Assembly: GCA_050012375.1 (NCBI GenBank)
Contig: JBEKHH010000016.1
Span: 1-64,000 of the forward strand
DNA length: 64,000 nt
From: PALSA-1353 sp050012375
GTDB lineage: Bacteria > Planctomycetota > Phycisphaerae > Tepidisphaerales > Tepidisphaeraceae
Direction of reading: 5' to 3'
Position numbers and translations under genes: made by a program. The notes under the pieces are model-generated. The model made no database searches. It was given only the letters and a program-made list of their open reading frames with translations, and was not told the DNA's origin. This document shows positions 6,350 through 15,189 of this stretch, one piece after another; position 1 is the stretch's first letter; every line of letters starts with the position of its first letter.

Positions 6350-9300
6350 TTATCCCAATTCTTCGTCCGAGAACGTAGCGGGAATTGCGGTTTCCTCGTC
6401 AATTTTCGGCGCCTCCGCATTTTCAAACAGCGGCTGTTGCTGCACGCGCGAGCGTCTGGAGCCCTCGCCGGCCAATTCCACCCGGCCTTGGCCGTTCAGC
6501 GTGAATTCCAATTCCTCCTTCATCGCCGGCGTCGGACGCACCGACCAGGCATTGTCCAGAGTGATCAGCGCTCGCTTCGAGCCGTTGGCTGGGACGCTCA
6601 GGAAAGTTTGGCAATTCCCCTTGTGTTTGGTCAGAACCGGCTTGAGTTGCCGGAGAACTTCGGCCGCTCCCTCGACGCGGTCGATTTCCACCTTCACCCA
6701 GCGGGTGAGCCGCGACATCGAATCGGAGATGGGGATCAGATCGTTGACGATCACCCCCGGCGTCTCGCGGCGCTTGTCCACCTTGCCGTGGAGGAAAACG
6801 ATCTCCCCGGCCGCGATGGCTTTGGGATGTTCCTCGACGATTTTAGCCAAAGTCTCCGCGAAGATCGTTGCTTCGATCTGGCCGTCGAGGTCTTCCAAGG
6901 TCAGGATCGCCATCGGCTGGCCGGCGGAGCGGCCGCTCTTGGTGATCGGGCGTTTCAACTTGTTGATCATTCCGCCGATCGTCACTTCCGTGCCTTCGTG
7001 GAGATTTTTGGCCTCGCGCGTCGTGGCCGTGGCGTAGTTGGCCAGCGCGGCCTGGTGCTGGGTGAGGGGATGGTCGGTGATGTAGAAGCCGAGAAGCTCC
7101 TTCTCGAACTTCAGCAGCTCGGCGCTGGGGAATTCTTCCAGATTGGGCAGGACATCGGCGGGCTTGGATGTCCCGCCGGCGGCGGCGAACATGCTGAGTT
7201 GGCCCATGCGCTTGTCCTGCTGCGATTGCTGGCCCATCTCGACGGCCCGGTCGAGGATGGCCAGGAGTTGGGCGCGCTTGGCCTTCAGAGATGAGAACGC
7301 GCCGCATTTGACGAGGGCTTCCATCGTGGAGCGCGTGACCTGGCGTTGATCGACGCGCTCGCTGAAATCGTAGAGGCTGGCGAAGGGCCCTTTGTTTTTC
7401 CGCTGCTCGATGATGGCTTCGACGGCTTTCTCGCCGACGCCGCGCACGGCCATCAACCCGAAGCGGATCACGCCGGTTTTCTTGACGTAGATGGGCGTGA
7501 AGTCCTTGTCCGAGGAATTGATGTCCGGGGCTTGCACGGTGATTCCGCGGTGACCGCATTCCTCGATGTATTCGACGACCTTGTCCGTCGAGCCCATCTC
7601 GAAGGTCAGCAGGGCGGCCATGTATTCCACCGGGTGATACGTCTTCATGTACGCCGTCTGAAACGCGAGGATGGCGTAGCGCGTTGAGTGGCTCTTGTTG
7701 AAGCCATAGCCGCCGAATTTGAGGATCAGATCGAACAACTCCTCGGCCTTGTCCTTGCTGATGCCGTTGGCACGCGCGCCCTGGAGAAAATCGGGCTTGT
7801 ACTTGGCGATGACGTCCGATTGCTTTTTGCTGATCGCTTTGATGAGCTTGTAGGCGGCGCTCAGTTCGATGCCGCCGAGCTGGTTGAATATCCGCATCAC
7901 CTGTTCCTGGTAGACCATGATGCCATAGGTCTCGGCCAGGATTTCGTCCATGATGGGATGGACCTGCGGGACCCTTTCCTTGCCGAGCTTGCGATTGCAA
8001 TAGAGCGGAATCAACTCCATGGGTCCGGGCCGGTAGAGGGCGTTGGCGGCGATGAGATCTTCGAGGCGGTCGGGGTGCATTTTCATCAGCAGGTCGGTCA
8101 TCCCGCCGGACTCGAATTGGAAAACGCCTTTGGTTTGCCCGCGGCAAAACAGGTCGAGAACGGCTCGATCGGTGAAGTCGATCTTTTCGATGTCGATTTC
8201 GATTCCCTTGATTTGCTTGACGAGATCGATCGACCGTTGCAGCGTCGTCAACGTGCGCAGGCCGAGGAAATCCATCTTCAGCAGGCCGACTTTTTCGACG
8301 ATCGGGCCTTCGAATTGGGTGAGGAGATCGTCGCCGTTTTTGCAGAGGGGGATAAGATTTTCCAGCGGCTGATCGGCGATCACGACTCCGGCGGCGTGCA
8401 TGCCGGCGTTGCGGCACAAACCTTCCAGCCGCTTGCCGAGATCGATGATCTGTTTGACCTGCGGATCATCCTCATACAACTTGGCGAGTTCGGGCGATTG
8501 GGCGAGGGCTTTTTTGAGGTCCATTCCCGGCGCGGCGGCAATGAGCTTGGTGATCTTATCCGTCAGCGCCAGCGGGACGCCGAGGACCCGGCCGACATCT
8601 TTGCAGACCGCGCGGGCCGCCAGCGTGCCAAAGGTGATGATCTGGGCAACGTGCCCGTATTTGTTGCGGACGTATTCGATGACCTTGGCGCGGCCGTCCT
8701 GGCAGATGTCGATGTCGATATCCGGCAAGTCGTTTCGGCTGGGGTCCATGAAACGTTCGAAGAGCAGGCCGTAACGGATCGGATCGACATTGCTCAGCCC
8801 CAGCAGGTATCCAACCATGGTGCCGACGCCCGAGCCCCTCGCTCCCACGGGGATTCCCTGCTGGCGCGCGAACTTGCAGAAATCCCAGACGATCAAAAAG
8901 TACGAGCAGAAATTTTTGCTGGAAATGATTTTCAGTTCGTAATCCAGGCGCGTGCGGATTTCGGATGAAATCTCGCGCGTCCCATATCGCCATTTCAAGC
9001 CCTCTTCGCAAAGTTGACGGAGGTATCGTTCGTCGTCGGCCGCGGCGGATGAGCCGGCCAGCGGCTCCGGCAGGGCTTCCTTGGGCACGCGATAGACCGG
9101 GGCGAACCGCTTGGAGAAATCGAGTTGAACATCGCACATCGCGGCGATCCGGGCGGTGTTCTCGATCGCCTGGTCGAAACTGCCGAGGGCCTCGGCCATT
9201 TCCTGCGGGCTTTTCAGGTAAATCTCCCGGGGATATTTCATTCGGCTTTCGTCGGTGATCAGCTTGCCCATGCTGATGCAGCACAAGACGTCGTGGGCGT

Positions 9301-9961
9301 GATGATCGTCCTTATTCAGGAAGTGCACGTCATTGGTCGCCACCAGCCCGACTCCGAGCCGTTTGGCCAGCTCGGCCAGCTCGGGATTGACCTGGTCCTG
9401 AACGGGAACGCCTTGTTTTTGCACCTCGATGAAGAATCGATCCGGGCCGAAAATGTCCAGATAGGTCTCGGCGATGATCTTGGCGTTCTTGGCGTCGCGG
9501 CGCATGAGGCAAGAGGGGATCTCGCCGCCGAGACAGGCGCTGGTGGCGATCAGCCCGCCGCGGAATTGCTTCAGGATTTCCTTGTCGATTCTCGGCTTGT
9601 AATAGAAGCCCTCGCGGTAGGCGATGCTCGAGAGCCGGATGAGGTTCCGGTAACCCTCGAGATTCTGGGACAGAAGCAGCAGGTGATAGGATGCGTCGCT
9701 GCCGGTGCCGCTGGGGCTCGAGCGTTCGCGCCGGTCGCCGGGGGCCATGTACGCTTCCATCCCCAGAATGGGTTTGATGCCGGCCTTGATGCATTCGGTA
9801 TAGAACTCCACGACCCCGAACAGGCAGCCATGGTCGGTAATGGCGATGCTGTCCATTCCGAGCGCTTTGACCCGCTGCACGACGTCGGGAATGCGGCAGG
9901 CCCCGTCAAGCAGGGAATAATGGGTATGGCAGTGAAGATGGACAAACGAGCCGGTCGGCAT
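6350..9961 (-). CDS. dnaE: DNA polymerase III alpha subunit
   Basis: Replicative polymerase catalytic subunit, 1203 residues, the usual DnaE length. The N-terminal PHP domain begins FVHLHCHTHYSLLDGA; the C-family polymerase core has PDIDIDICQDGRAKVIEYV with the catalytic aspartates. This is followed by fingers, a helix-hairpin-helix region and an OB fold with ITIGGMINKLKRPITKSG. The start is ATG 9961, because in-frame sequence further upstream (to 10135) is not conserved-looking and overlaps the divergent gene. It is DnaE-type, not PolC: there is no inserted exonuclease domain. It is divergent from the FemAB-like gene at 10074. Confidence 0.97.
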   Translation of the reverse strand: MPTGSFVHLHCHTHYSLLDGACRIPDVVQRVKALGMDSIAITDHGCLFGVVEFYTECIKAGIKPILGMEAYMAPGDRRERSSPSGTGSDASYHLLLLSQNLEGYRNLIRLSSIAYREGFYYKPRIDKEILKQFRGGLIATSACLGGEIPSCLMRRDAKNAKIIAETYLDIFGPDRFFIEVQKQGVPVQDQVNPELAELAKRLGVGLVATNDVHFLNKDDHHAHDVLCCISMGKLITDESRMKYPREIYLKSPQEMAEALGSFDQAIENTARIAAMCDVQLDFSKRFAPVYRVPKEALPEPLAGSSAAADDERYLRQLCEEGLKWRYGTREISSEIRTRLDYELKIISSKNFCSYFLIVWDFCKFARQQGIPVGARGSGVGTMVGYLLGLSNVDPIRYGLLFERFMDPSRNDLPDIDIDICQDGRAKVIEYVRNKYGHVAQIITFGTLAARAVCKDVGRVLGVPLALTDKITKLIAAAPGMDLKKALAQSPELAKLYEDDPQVKQIIDLGKRLEGLCRNAGMHAAGVVIADQPLENLIPLCKNGDDLLTQFEGPIVEKVGLLKMDFLGLRTLTTLQRSIDLVKQIKGIEIDIEKIDFTDRAVLDLFCRGQTKGVFQFESGGMTDLLMKMHPDRLEDLIAANALYRPGPMELIPLYCNRKLGKERVPQVHPIMDEILAETYGIMVYQEQVMRIFNQLGGIELSAAYKLIKAISKKQSDVIAKYKPDFLQGARANGISKDKAEELFDLILKFGGYGFNKSHSTRYAILAFQTAYMKTYHPVEYMAALLTFEMGSTDKVVEYIEECGHRGITVQAPDINSSDKDFTPIYVKKTGVIRFGLMAVRGVGEKAVEAIIEQRKNKGPFASLYDFSERVDQRQVTRSTMEALVKCGAFSSLKAKRAQLLAILDRAVEMGQQSQQDKRMGQLSMFAAAGGTSKPADVLPNLEEFPSAELLKFEKELLGFYITDHPLTQHQAALANYATATTREAKNLHEGTEVTIGGMINKLKRPITKSGRSAGQPMAILTLEDLDGQIEATIFAETLAKIVEEHPKAIAAGEIVFLHGKVDKRRETPGVIVNDLIPISDSMSRLTRWVKVEIDRVEGAAEVLRQLKPVLTKHKGNCQTFLSVPANGSKRALITLDNAWSVRPTPAMKEELEFTLNGQGRVELAGEGSRRSRVQQQPLFENAEAPKIDEETAIPATFSDEELG

Positions 9962-10058
9962 AGGGCGATTGTCGGGCGCGGCCCGCTTCCCAACAAGTGC
10001 CCGGGGACTTGATGACAGAATCTCCACGGTCCATCCCCAACAAGCGCGGGGTTTTCGG

Positions 10059-10064
10059 TATATT
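10059..10064 (+). promoter_or_regulatory. -10 box nine bases from a start codon
   Basis: TATATT at 10059-10064, with ATG at 10074, another very short leader. It lies in the 112-bp divergent region shared with dnaE. Confidence 0.4.
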
Positions 10065-10073
10065 CTCAAGTCG

Positions 10074-11249
10074 ATGTCGTCCGCGGCTGATAAATCCTCA
10101 AGAAGCCATGGTGGCTGGGCGGCGGACGGCAACATGCCGAGAGAACTTCAACTTGCCGGAAGGATGCGCGGCGCACTGCGCGCGCTGATGCCGGCTGGAT
10201 TAAAGATCGCGCAAAGCTACGGCCCCGATTTCGAGCCGCTTGAGCGCAAGGGTCTTTGTGCGCGATGCCGCCGCGACTGGCCGGACGATCCGGCTTTCAT
10301 CGCCAAATGGAACACGCTGCTGTCGCGCAATCCGACGGCAACGGTGTTCTGCTCTCCCACATGGCAATCCGCCGTGGTGAACGAGTTCGTCCCCGCCGGG
10401 CAGTTTCGCCTGATTACCGTGATGCGAGGCCAAGAACTGCAGGCGGTGCTTCCGCTGGGGCTGAATTCGGCGTCGATGCTGGAAACCCCCGGCCAATGGG
10501 TGACCGATTATCTCGATCCCCTCATCGATGCGGGCGCGGCCGACGAATGCTGGGCCATCATCCTCGAGTTGCTCGGTGATTTGTGGGACTGGTCGGTGGC
10601 GGGGGTGCGGCTTCATCTGATCCGCGGGGATTCGCCGCTGCGGAGAATCCTCAAGACCCTCTCGCCCAAATTCGGATTTGAATGCCACCAGCGGCGCGTC
10701 ATGATGGCCCCGTACATTCCGTTGCCCGCGACGTGGGATGATTATCTGGCTTCGCTCGACCGTCATGAACGCAAGGAAATCAATCGCAAAATCCGCAACG
10801 CGAAGACGAAAGGCCGACTTCGCTGGCTGACCTTGACGCGGCCCGAGGAGATGGCGACCGCGCTGGAGCGGGCGCTGTCCGGCATGCGGCAGGCGGAATC
10901 CTTCAAGGCCGATTTCACCGAGGAGGTCCTGCTCGGATTTCTTCGCCGGCTTTGTCCGAAATTGAGCCGGCAGGGGGATTTCTACGTGCAGGAGCTATGG
11001 CTGGACGGCAAGGCGTCGGCGTGGCTGCTGTGTCTGCGATCCGCACAGGGTCCGATGATTTACAACACCAGCTACGATTTCGCCCAGAAGCATTGGAGCC
11101 CCGGCATCATCTCGTTCAGCCTCGCGATCCAGGATGCCATCGCGGCCGGCCATCCCATCTTCAATCTTCTCCGCGGCGGCGAGGAATACAAAAAGCGCCT
11201 CGGCGCCAAGGACCTGGAACTTTTTCAAGTCACGTTGCGCCCCAATTAA
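10074..11249 (+). CDS. FemAB/BcsL-like GNAT-fold acyltransferase
   Basis: 391 residues. Features are an early CSPTWQSAVVNEFVPAGQ, a central KEINRKIRNAKTKGRLRW, and a C-terminal GNAT-like half ending FNLLRGGEEYKKRLGAKDLE. This arrangement matches the GNAT-domain family annotated as CelD/BcsL or FemAB-like, enzymes acting in polysaccharide or cell-wall biosynthesis. The closing YK.R..A motif is characteristic. The substrate cannot be read from the sequence. ATG 10074 was chosen (ATG 10134 is the alternative); further upstream in-frame sequence overlaps dnaE. A hairpin at 11266-11283 follows the stop. Confidence 0.75.
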   Translation: MSSAADKSSRSHGGWAADGNMPRELQLAGRMRGALRALMPAGLKIAQSYGPDFEPLERKGLCARCRRDWPDDPAFIAKWNTLLSRNPTATVFCSPTWQSAVVNEFVPAGQFRLITVMRGQELQAVLPLGLNSASMLETPGQWVTDYLDPLIDAGAADECWAIILELLGDLWDWSVAGVRLHLIRGDSPLRRILKTLSPKFGFECHQRRVMMAPYIPLPATWDDYLASLDRHERKEINRKIRNAKTKGRLRWLTLTRPEEMATALERALSGMRQAESFKADFTEEVLLGFLRRLCPKLSRQGDFYVQELWLDGKASAWLLCLRSAQGPMIYNTSYDFAQKHWSPGIISFSLAIQDAIAAGHPIFNLLRGGEEYKKRLGAKDLELFQVTLRPN

Positions 11250-11259
11250 TCCGCGTTTG

Positions 11260-11283
11260 TTTAGCCGGCCCGGCCTCGGGCCG
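11260..11283 (+). terminator. TTTAGCC-hairpin after the FemAB-like gene
   Basis: TTTAGC is followed by CGGCCCG-GCCT-CGGGCCG, a seven-bp perfect stem with a four-base loop, 17 bases after the stop. There is no T-tract. Two similar elements follow other plus-strand genes (16942-16965 and 24951-24977). Confidence 0.5.
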
Positions 11284-11382
11284 CTCGCTCACCTTTACCA
11301 TCGCACCCCCCCCCCAAAAAAAGCCTGAAATTACCCTTGCGCGCAACGTCATATTTGTACCCATGCGCAAAGGAGCAATCCG

Positions 11383-12810
11383 ATGTCAAACAGGTGGATA
11401 ACCCTGATCGCGGCGTTTCCCCTCATCGCCGCATCCGCCACTCAGCCAGCCCCGCCGTTCACCATTTCCCCCGAGACGACTTCCGCGCTCGGCCCGGTCC
11501 GTCCCGATGGCAGCGTCGATTACGTCGCCGCCGTCAACCAGCGCTTCAGCCAGGGCGTCACCCCGGACAACAACGGCTTTGTCCTGTGGCTCGGCGTCAT
11601 GGGAATAGACGACTTTCCGCAATCTGTCCGGCAGCAAGTACTGACGATGTGCGGCGCGGAAAACCTCAAAGCGGGTTCAATCTGGACCAACTTTGATCGA
11701 AACACGCCGGAAGATGGGCGAGGCCTTCATTTATGGAATGCCTCGGAGAACCCGGCCTACGCCGAGTTTTTGAAAAGCCACGAGGATTTGCTGGCCGACG
11801 CGACGCAAGCGGCCGCTAGGCCGCGCTGGTGGGCGCCGTCGGTTTCAACCAACGGAGCGCTCTTCGGGGTCTTGCTGCCCCAACTGCGCAACATGCGCGA
11901 CGTTTCGCAGGCGCTGTGCAATCGGGCGCTCTTGCGCGCACAGCAGGGCGACCTCGATGGCTTCCTCTCGGACGTCATCACCGCCAAACGCCTCGGCCGC
12001 CGGGCCGCAGGCTTTTATCTCATCGGCGATCTCGTGGCCATCCGCATCAATGATACGGCCGACCACGCCATCGGCGCCGCCGCCGGCGCCGGCATTCTCT
12101 CCGGCGATCGGTGCCGGAAATTGGCCGCGGCGCTCGATGAGCTTCAGCCGTCTTCCCAGCCGTGGGAATCCGTCGATGTCGGCGAGCGCTGGGGCAGTCT
12201 GGAGTTTGCCCAGACGATCGCAACCGGAAACTTGCAGCGCCTCATCCAAGGGGACGACAACTTCACCCGGCAGTTAAAACCCTTCGACTCCATTGATCGC
12301 GACGCCGTGGACTGGAACACCGCTTTGCGTCAAATCAACGGCACTTACGACCAGATGGTGCGGATCATGAAAATGCCTCCCGGTAGAGACGCCCAGCTCG
12401 CCAGGCGAGAGTTCGATCGGGAAATGGCAACGCGTAGAGCCAATCTGGCGCCGCTGAAGGCGCTGACGAAGTGGCCGGCGGATGCGCCCCCGGCCTACAC
12501 CCAACGCGTGACCAACGCGATCGTCTCGGTCCTTATGCCGAGCCTTTGGCGCATCCAGGACCAGTTCCGCTCTTGCGCCATGGAGGATCAAATGGCCCGC
12601 GCCGTCCTCGCCGCCGCGCAATATCGCGCCGACAACGGCGATTGGCCCGACACCCTCCAGACCCTGACGCCGAAATACCTGCTCGCTCCGCCCAAGGATA
12701 TCTTTCTCGGCGATGGAATGAATGTAGTGCGTTACGAGAAGACGCAACGGGGCGTCTGTCTCCGCGCTCGCGGCCTGGACGGAACCGACATCATTGTTGG
12801 AGCAAGGTAG
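11383..12810 (+). CDS. Secreted protein of unknown function
   Basis: 475 residues with an N-terminal signal-peptide-like stretch (ITLIAAFPLIAASATQPAP), then a mostly helical, soluble body. A strong AAAGGAG (11369-11375) sits seven bases before ATG 11383. The last 80 residues (RAVLAAAQYRADNGDWPDTL, then LAPPKDIFLGDGMNV) resemble the closing region of planctomycete secreted proteins whose family I cannot name. It is followed by a stable hairpin (12834-12867), so it is probably transcribed separately from the conjugation operon downstream. Confidence 0.7.
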   Translation: MSNRWITLIAAFPLIAASATQPAPPFTISPETTSALGPVRPDGSVDYVAAVNQRFSQGVTPDNNGFVLWLGVMGIDDFPQSVRQQVLTMCGAENLKAGSIWTNFDRNTPEDGRGLHLWNASENPAYAEFLKSHEDLLADATQAAARPRWWAPSVSTNGALFGVLLPQLRNMRDVSQALCNRALLRAQQGDLDGFLSDVITAKRLGRRAAGFYLIGDLVAIRINDTADHAIGAAAGAGILSGDRCRKLAAALDELQPSSQPWESVDVGERWGSLEFAQTIATGNLQRLIQGDDNFTRQLKPFDSIDRDAVDWNTALRQINGTYDQMVRIMKMPPGRDAQLARREFDREMATRRANLAPLKALTKWPADAPPAYTQRVTNAIVSVLMPSLWRIQDQFRSCAMEDQMARAVLAAAQYRADNGDWPDTLQTLTPKYLLAPPKDIFLGDGMNVVRYEKTQRGVCLRARGLDGTDIIVGAR

Positions 12811-12833
12811 CGCCCCATTTCCCCGCCCAACAC

Positions 12834-12867
12834 CCCGCCCGGCAAAAATTAACTTTTGACGGGCGGG
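12834..12867 (+). terminator. Long hairpin separating the secreted protein gene from the E1 operon
   Basis: Fourteen-bp arms, CCCGCCCGGCAAAA and TTTTGACGGGCGGG, pair with one mismatch around a six-base loop, 23 bases after the preceding stop. The T-rich half is inside the stem rather than after it, so termination is likely but not canonical. Confidence 0.5.
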
Positions 12868-13081
12868 AAATGTTTATATGATGGCGTTATCGGACGGTTC
12901 GGAGCCAAAACTGGCCGAACCGTTCGAAGTGGTGTATATCCAGGAGAGGCGTTTTGGCGCCGGCGAATCAGGGTGGATTCGCATCAATCATCTGCCATGG
13001 AAAGTGGCTGCCTTCGGCAGGAAGGCTCACGCTGCCACGGGAACGTCGGATTGCGACAACTTGTTTGCTTTGGAAACCGCC

Positions 13082-14293
13082 ATGCTTGAGCGGATGATTC
13101 ATAATCCCACGGACGGCTCGCGCCAGGACCGCTTCGAGCGCTTTCGGCTGATCGAGTGGTGGGATCAGTCCAAGCTTTCAGCGGCAAAGGTATTGGTCGT
13201 CGGGGCCGGGGCGCTGGGCAACGAAATCGTCAAGAACCTGGCGCTGCTCGGCGTCGGAAACATTTTGATCGCGGACATGGATCGCGTGGAGAACTCCAAT
13301 CTCTCGCGATCGGTGCTGTATCGGGAATCGGACAACGGCCGCTACAAGGCCGACGTCGCCGTCGAGGCCGCCAAGTCGCTTTATCCCAGCATCCGCGCCC
13401 ACGCGTTCAACGGCAATGTCGTGCACGACCTGGGCATGGGCGCATTCCGCTGGGCGGACCTGGTCATCGGCGGTCTGGACAATCGCGAAGCGCGCCTCGC
13501 GATCAACCGCCATTGCCATCGCGTCAATCGTCCCTGGATCGATGGGGCCATCGAGGCCATCGCCGGAACCGCCCGCGTTTTTCTTCCCGGCGACGGGCCG
13601 TGCTATGAATGCACGATGTCCCAGACCGATTGGCGGCTCCTCCAGGCCCGGCGCTCGTGCAATCTCCTGACCCGCTCGGAAATGGAAGCGGGCAAGACGC
13701 CGACCACGCCCACGATCGCCTCGATTATTGCCGGCGTGCAGTGCCAGGAAGCGGTGAAGCTGCTGCACGGATTGGCGAGCATCGCCGGCTCCGGCTGGGT
13801 GTTCGACGGGCTGTCGGCGGGTTCGTATCTCGTGGAGTACCAGCGAAAGGAAGACTGCCTGAGCCACGAGACGCTCGGTCAGATCTATGCGCTGGATGCC
13901 GGGGTGGACGATCTGACGGTGGGGGAATTGGCGTCGGAAGCGCGGCGGTTATTGCCTGGGGTGCAACTCGAATCATGCCGCGACGTGCTGCAATCGCTTG
14001 ATTGCCCGCGTTGCGGCACATCGGAAAAGCTGTTCGTCTCGCTGGGAAAGGTTCGGGCGGAGAAGGCGTTTTGCCCGCAATGTCCGGGCGTTCGCCGCGA
14101 GGTCAAGACCTTTTTCCGCATCGGAGATGACCCGGAGTTATTGGACCGCACCCTGGGCCAGATCGGCATTCCGCCGCTGGACATCGTGTTGGCCCGCCGC
14201 GGGGATGAAGTGTTCGGCTTGGAAATGTCCGGCGACCGCCAACGAGTGCTGGGTCCGCTTGCTGAAGAAACGGAGGCGCTGTCATGGGAGTGA
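13082..14293 (+). CDS. ThiF/E1-like ubiquitin-activating-type enzyme
   Basis: 403 residues. An adenylating Rossmann fold starts at about 36 with KVLVVGAGALGNEIVKNLAL, followed by IADMDRVENSNLSRSVLYR. CYEC (174-177) and the later CPRC/CPQC pairs (308-311, 331-334) can bind zinc. Cys193 (RRSCNLL), followed by TPTTPTIASIIAGVQCQEAV, is in the right place for the thioester cysteine. E1-like enzymes adenylate the C-terminus of a ubiquitin-like protein. It heads a four-gene operon with JAMM, FHA-RING and E2-like genes, which points to protein conjugation rather than thiamine or molybdopterin synthesis. ATG 13082 was chosen; the frame stays open back to ATG 12878, adding 68 unrecognised residues. Confidence 0.88.
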   Translation: MLERMIHNPTDGSRQDRFERFRLIEWWDQSKLSAAKVLVVGAGALGNEIVKNLALLGVGNILIADMDRVENSNLSRSVLYRESDNGRYKADVAVEAAKSLYPSIRAHAFNGNVVHDLGMGAFRWADLVIGGLDNREARLAINRHCHRVNRPWIDGAIEAIAGTARVFLPGDGPCYECTMSQTDWRLLQARRSCNLLTRSEMEAGKTPTTPTIASIIAGVQCQEAVKLLHGLASIAGSGWVFDGLSAGSYLVEYQRKEDCLSHETLGQIYALDAGVDDLTVGELASEARRLLPGVQLESCRDVLQSLDCPRCGTSEKLFVSLGKVRAEKAFCPQCPGVRREVKTFFRIGDDPELLDRTLGQIGIPPLDIVLARRGDEVFGLEMSGDRQRVLGPLAEETEALSWE

Positions 14294-15096
14294 TTCAAAC
14301 GGTTGAGAATGAGAGCGGTGTCAACGGCGCGATCGATTTCTCGCGATTACCGCAGCGGGACCCGGTCAAGCTGAAGCTCAGCGGCCCGCGCACGACGCCG
14401 TTTCAGGTTGTGATCCGCCAGTCCGCGCTCAATCGCGTTCACGAGCACGGCGATGGCTCGTCAGCCGTGGAGGTTTGCGGGGTGCTCGTGGGTGATGTTT
14501 ATCGGGACGCCACCAGCCCGTTTCTCCAGGTCGAATACGTCATCGAGGGCGAAGCCGCCACCGGCAGCGCCGGCCAGGTGACGTTTACCGCCGACACCTG
14601 GCAGCACATTCAAGAAACGATGGACAAGCAATTCCCCGAACTTCGCATCGTCGGGTGGTATCACACGCATCCCGGCCATGGGATTTTTCTCTCGGAGATG
14701 GATGTCTTTTTGCACGAGAGCTTTTTCGGTCTGCCGTGGCAGACGGCGCTGGTGTACGATCCTCGTAGCGGCGAAGAGGGATTTTTCGGCGCCGAAGGCG
14801 GACACCCGCAACGGATGCCGCATCTGATTGAAGCCGACGAGCCGGCGACCGCCACGCTGGCTCAGGCCGCTCAGCCCACCGGGGCCCTGGAAACCGCTCC
14901 TGTCGTGGCGCCGCGGCGGGTGGCCACGCCGCTGATGCGCACCCGTAAGCCGCGCAACGGCCCGTCGCTGGGGCGAATTTTCCTGGCGATTATCGGCCTG
15001 CTTCTCTTCGCCGTCTTGGGCATGCTCCTGGGTCTGTTGATTCGGATGCAGGACCTGCATATTCCCGACTGGATTCAGAGGATGTGGCATCCGTAA
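14284..15096 (+). CDS. JAMM/Mov34-type deubiquitinase-like protease, membrane-anchored
   Basis: 270 residues. The JAB/MPN metalloprotease domain spans about 38-180 with all catalytic residues: Glu63 (VEVCGVLVGD) and HTHPGHGIFLSEMD giving His127, His129, Ser137 and Asp140 in the JAMM pattern. Family members remove or process ubiquitin-like proteins. A proline/alanine-rich linker leads to one transmembrane helix (about 231-253, LAIIGLLLFAVLGMLLGLLI), so the active domain is tethered with its N-terminus probably cytoplasmic. It starts ten bases before the E1 stop. Most bacterial JAB proteases in such operons that I know of are soluble, so the anchor is unusual. Confidence 0.9.
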   Translation: MGVIQTVENESGVNGAIDFSRLPQRDPVKLKLSGPRTTPFQVVIRQSALNRVHEHGDGSSAVEVCGVLVGDVYRDATSPFLQVEYVIEGEAATGSAGQVTFTADTWQHIQETMDKQFPELRIVGWYHTHPGHGIFLSEMDVFLHESFFGLPWQTALVYDPRSGEEGFFGAEGGHPQRMPHLIEADEPATATLAQAAQPTGALETAPVVAPRRVATPLMRTRKPRNGPSLGRIFLAIIGLLLFAVLGMLLGLLIRMQDLHIPDWIQRMWHP

Positions 15097-15189
15097 GACT
15101 TCCCGCCTGGATTGCCGGCGCGGGCGTACAATAGCGGAAAGCGGGCCGTCGGTGTTCGAGGGCCATGGACCGCGGTGGTGCGTGACGGC

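Noticed and set aside
7688..8968. Long plus-strand frame inside dnaE
   Set aside because: It lies opposite dnaE in phase with its codon bias, shows no family motif and has the composition of an antisense shadow.
12878..13081. A fused ubiquitin-like domain at the E1 N-terminus
   Set aside because: The stretch lacks a beta-grasp-like strand-helix pattern and any Gly-Gly end; kept only as an open question.
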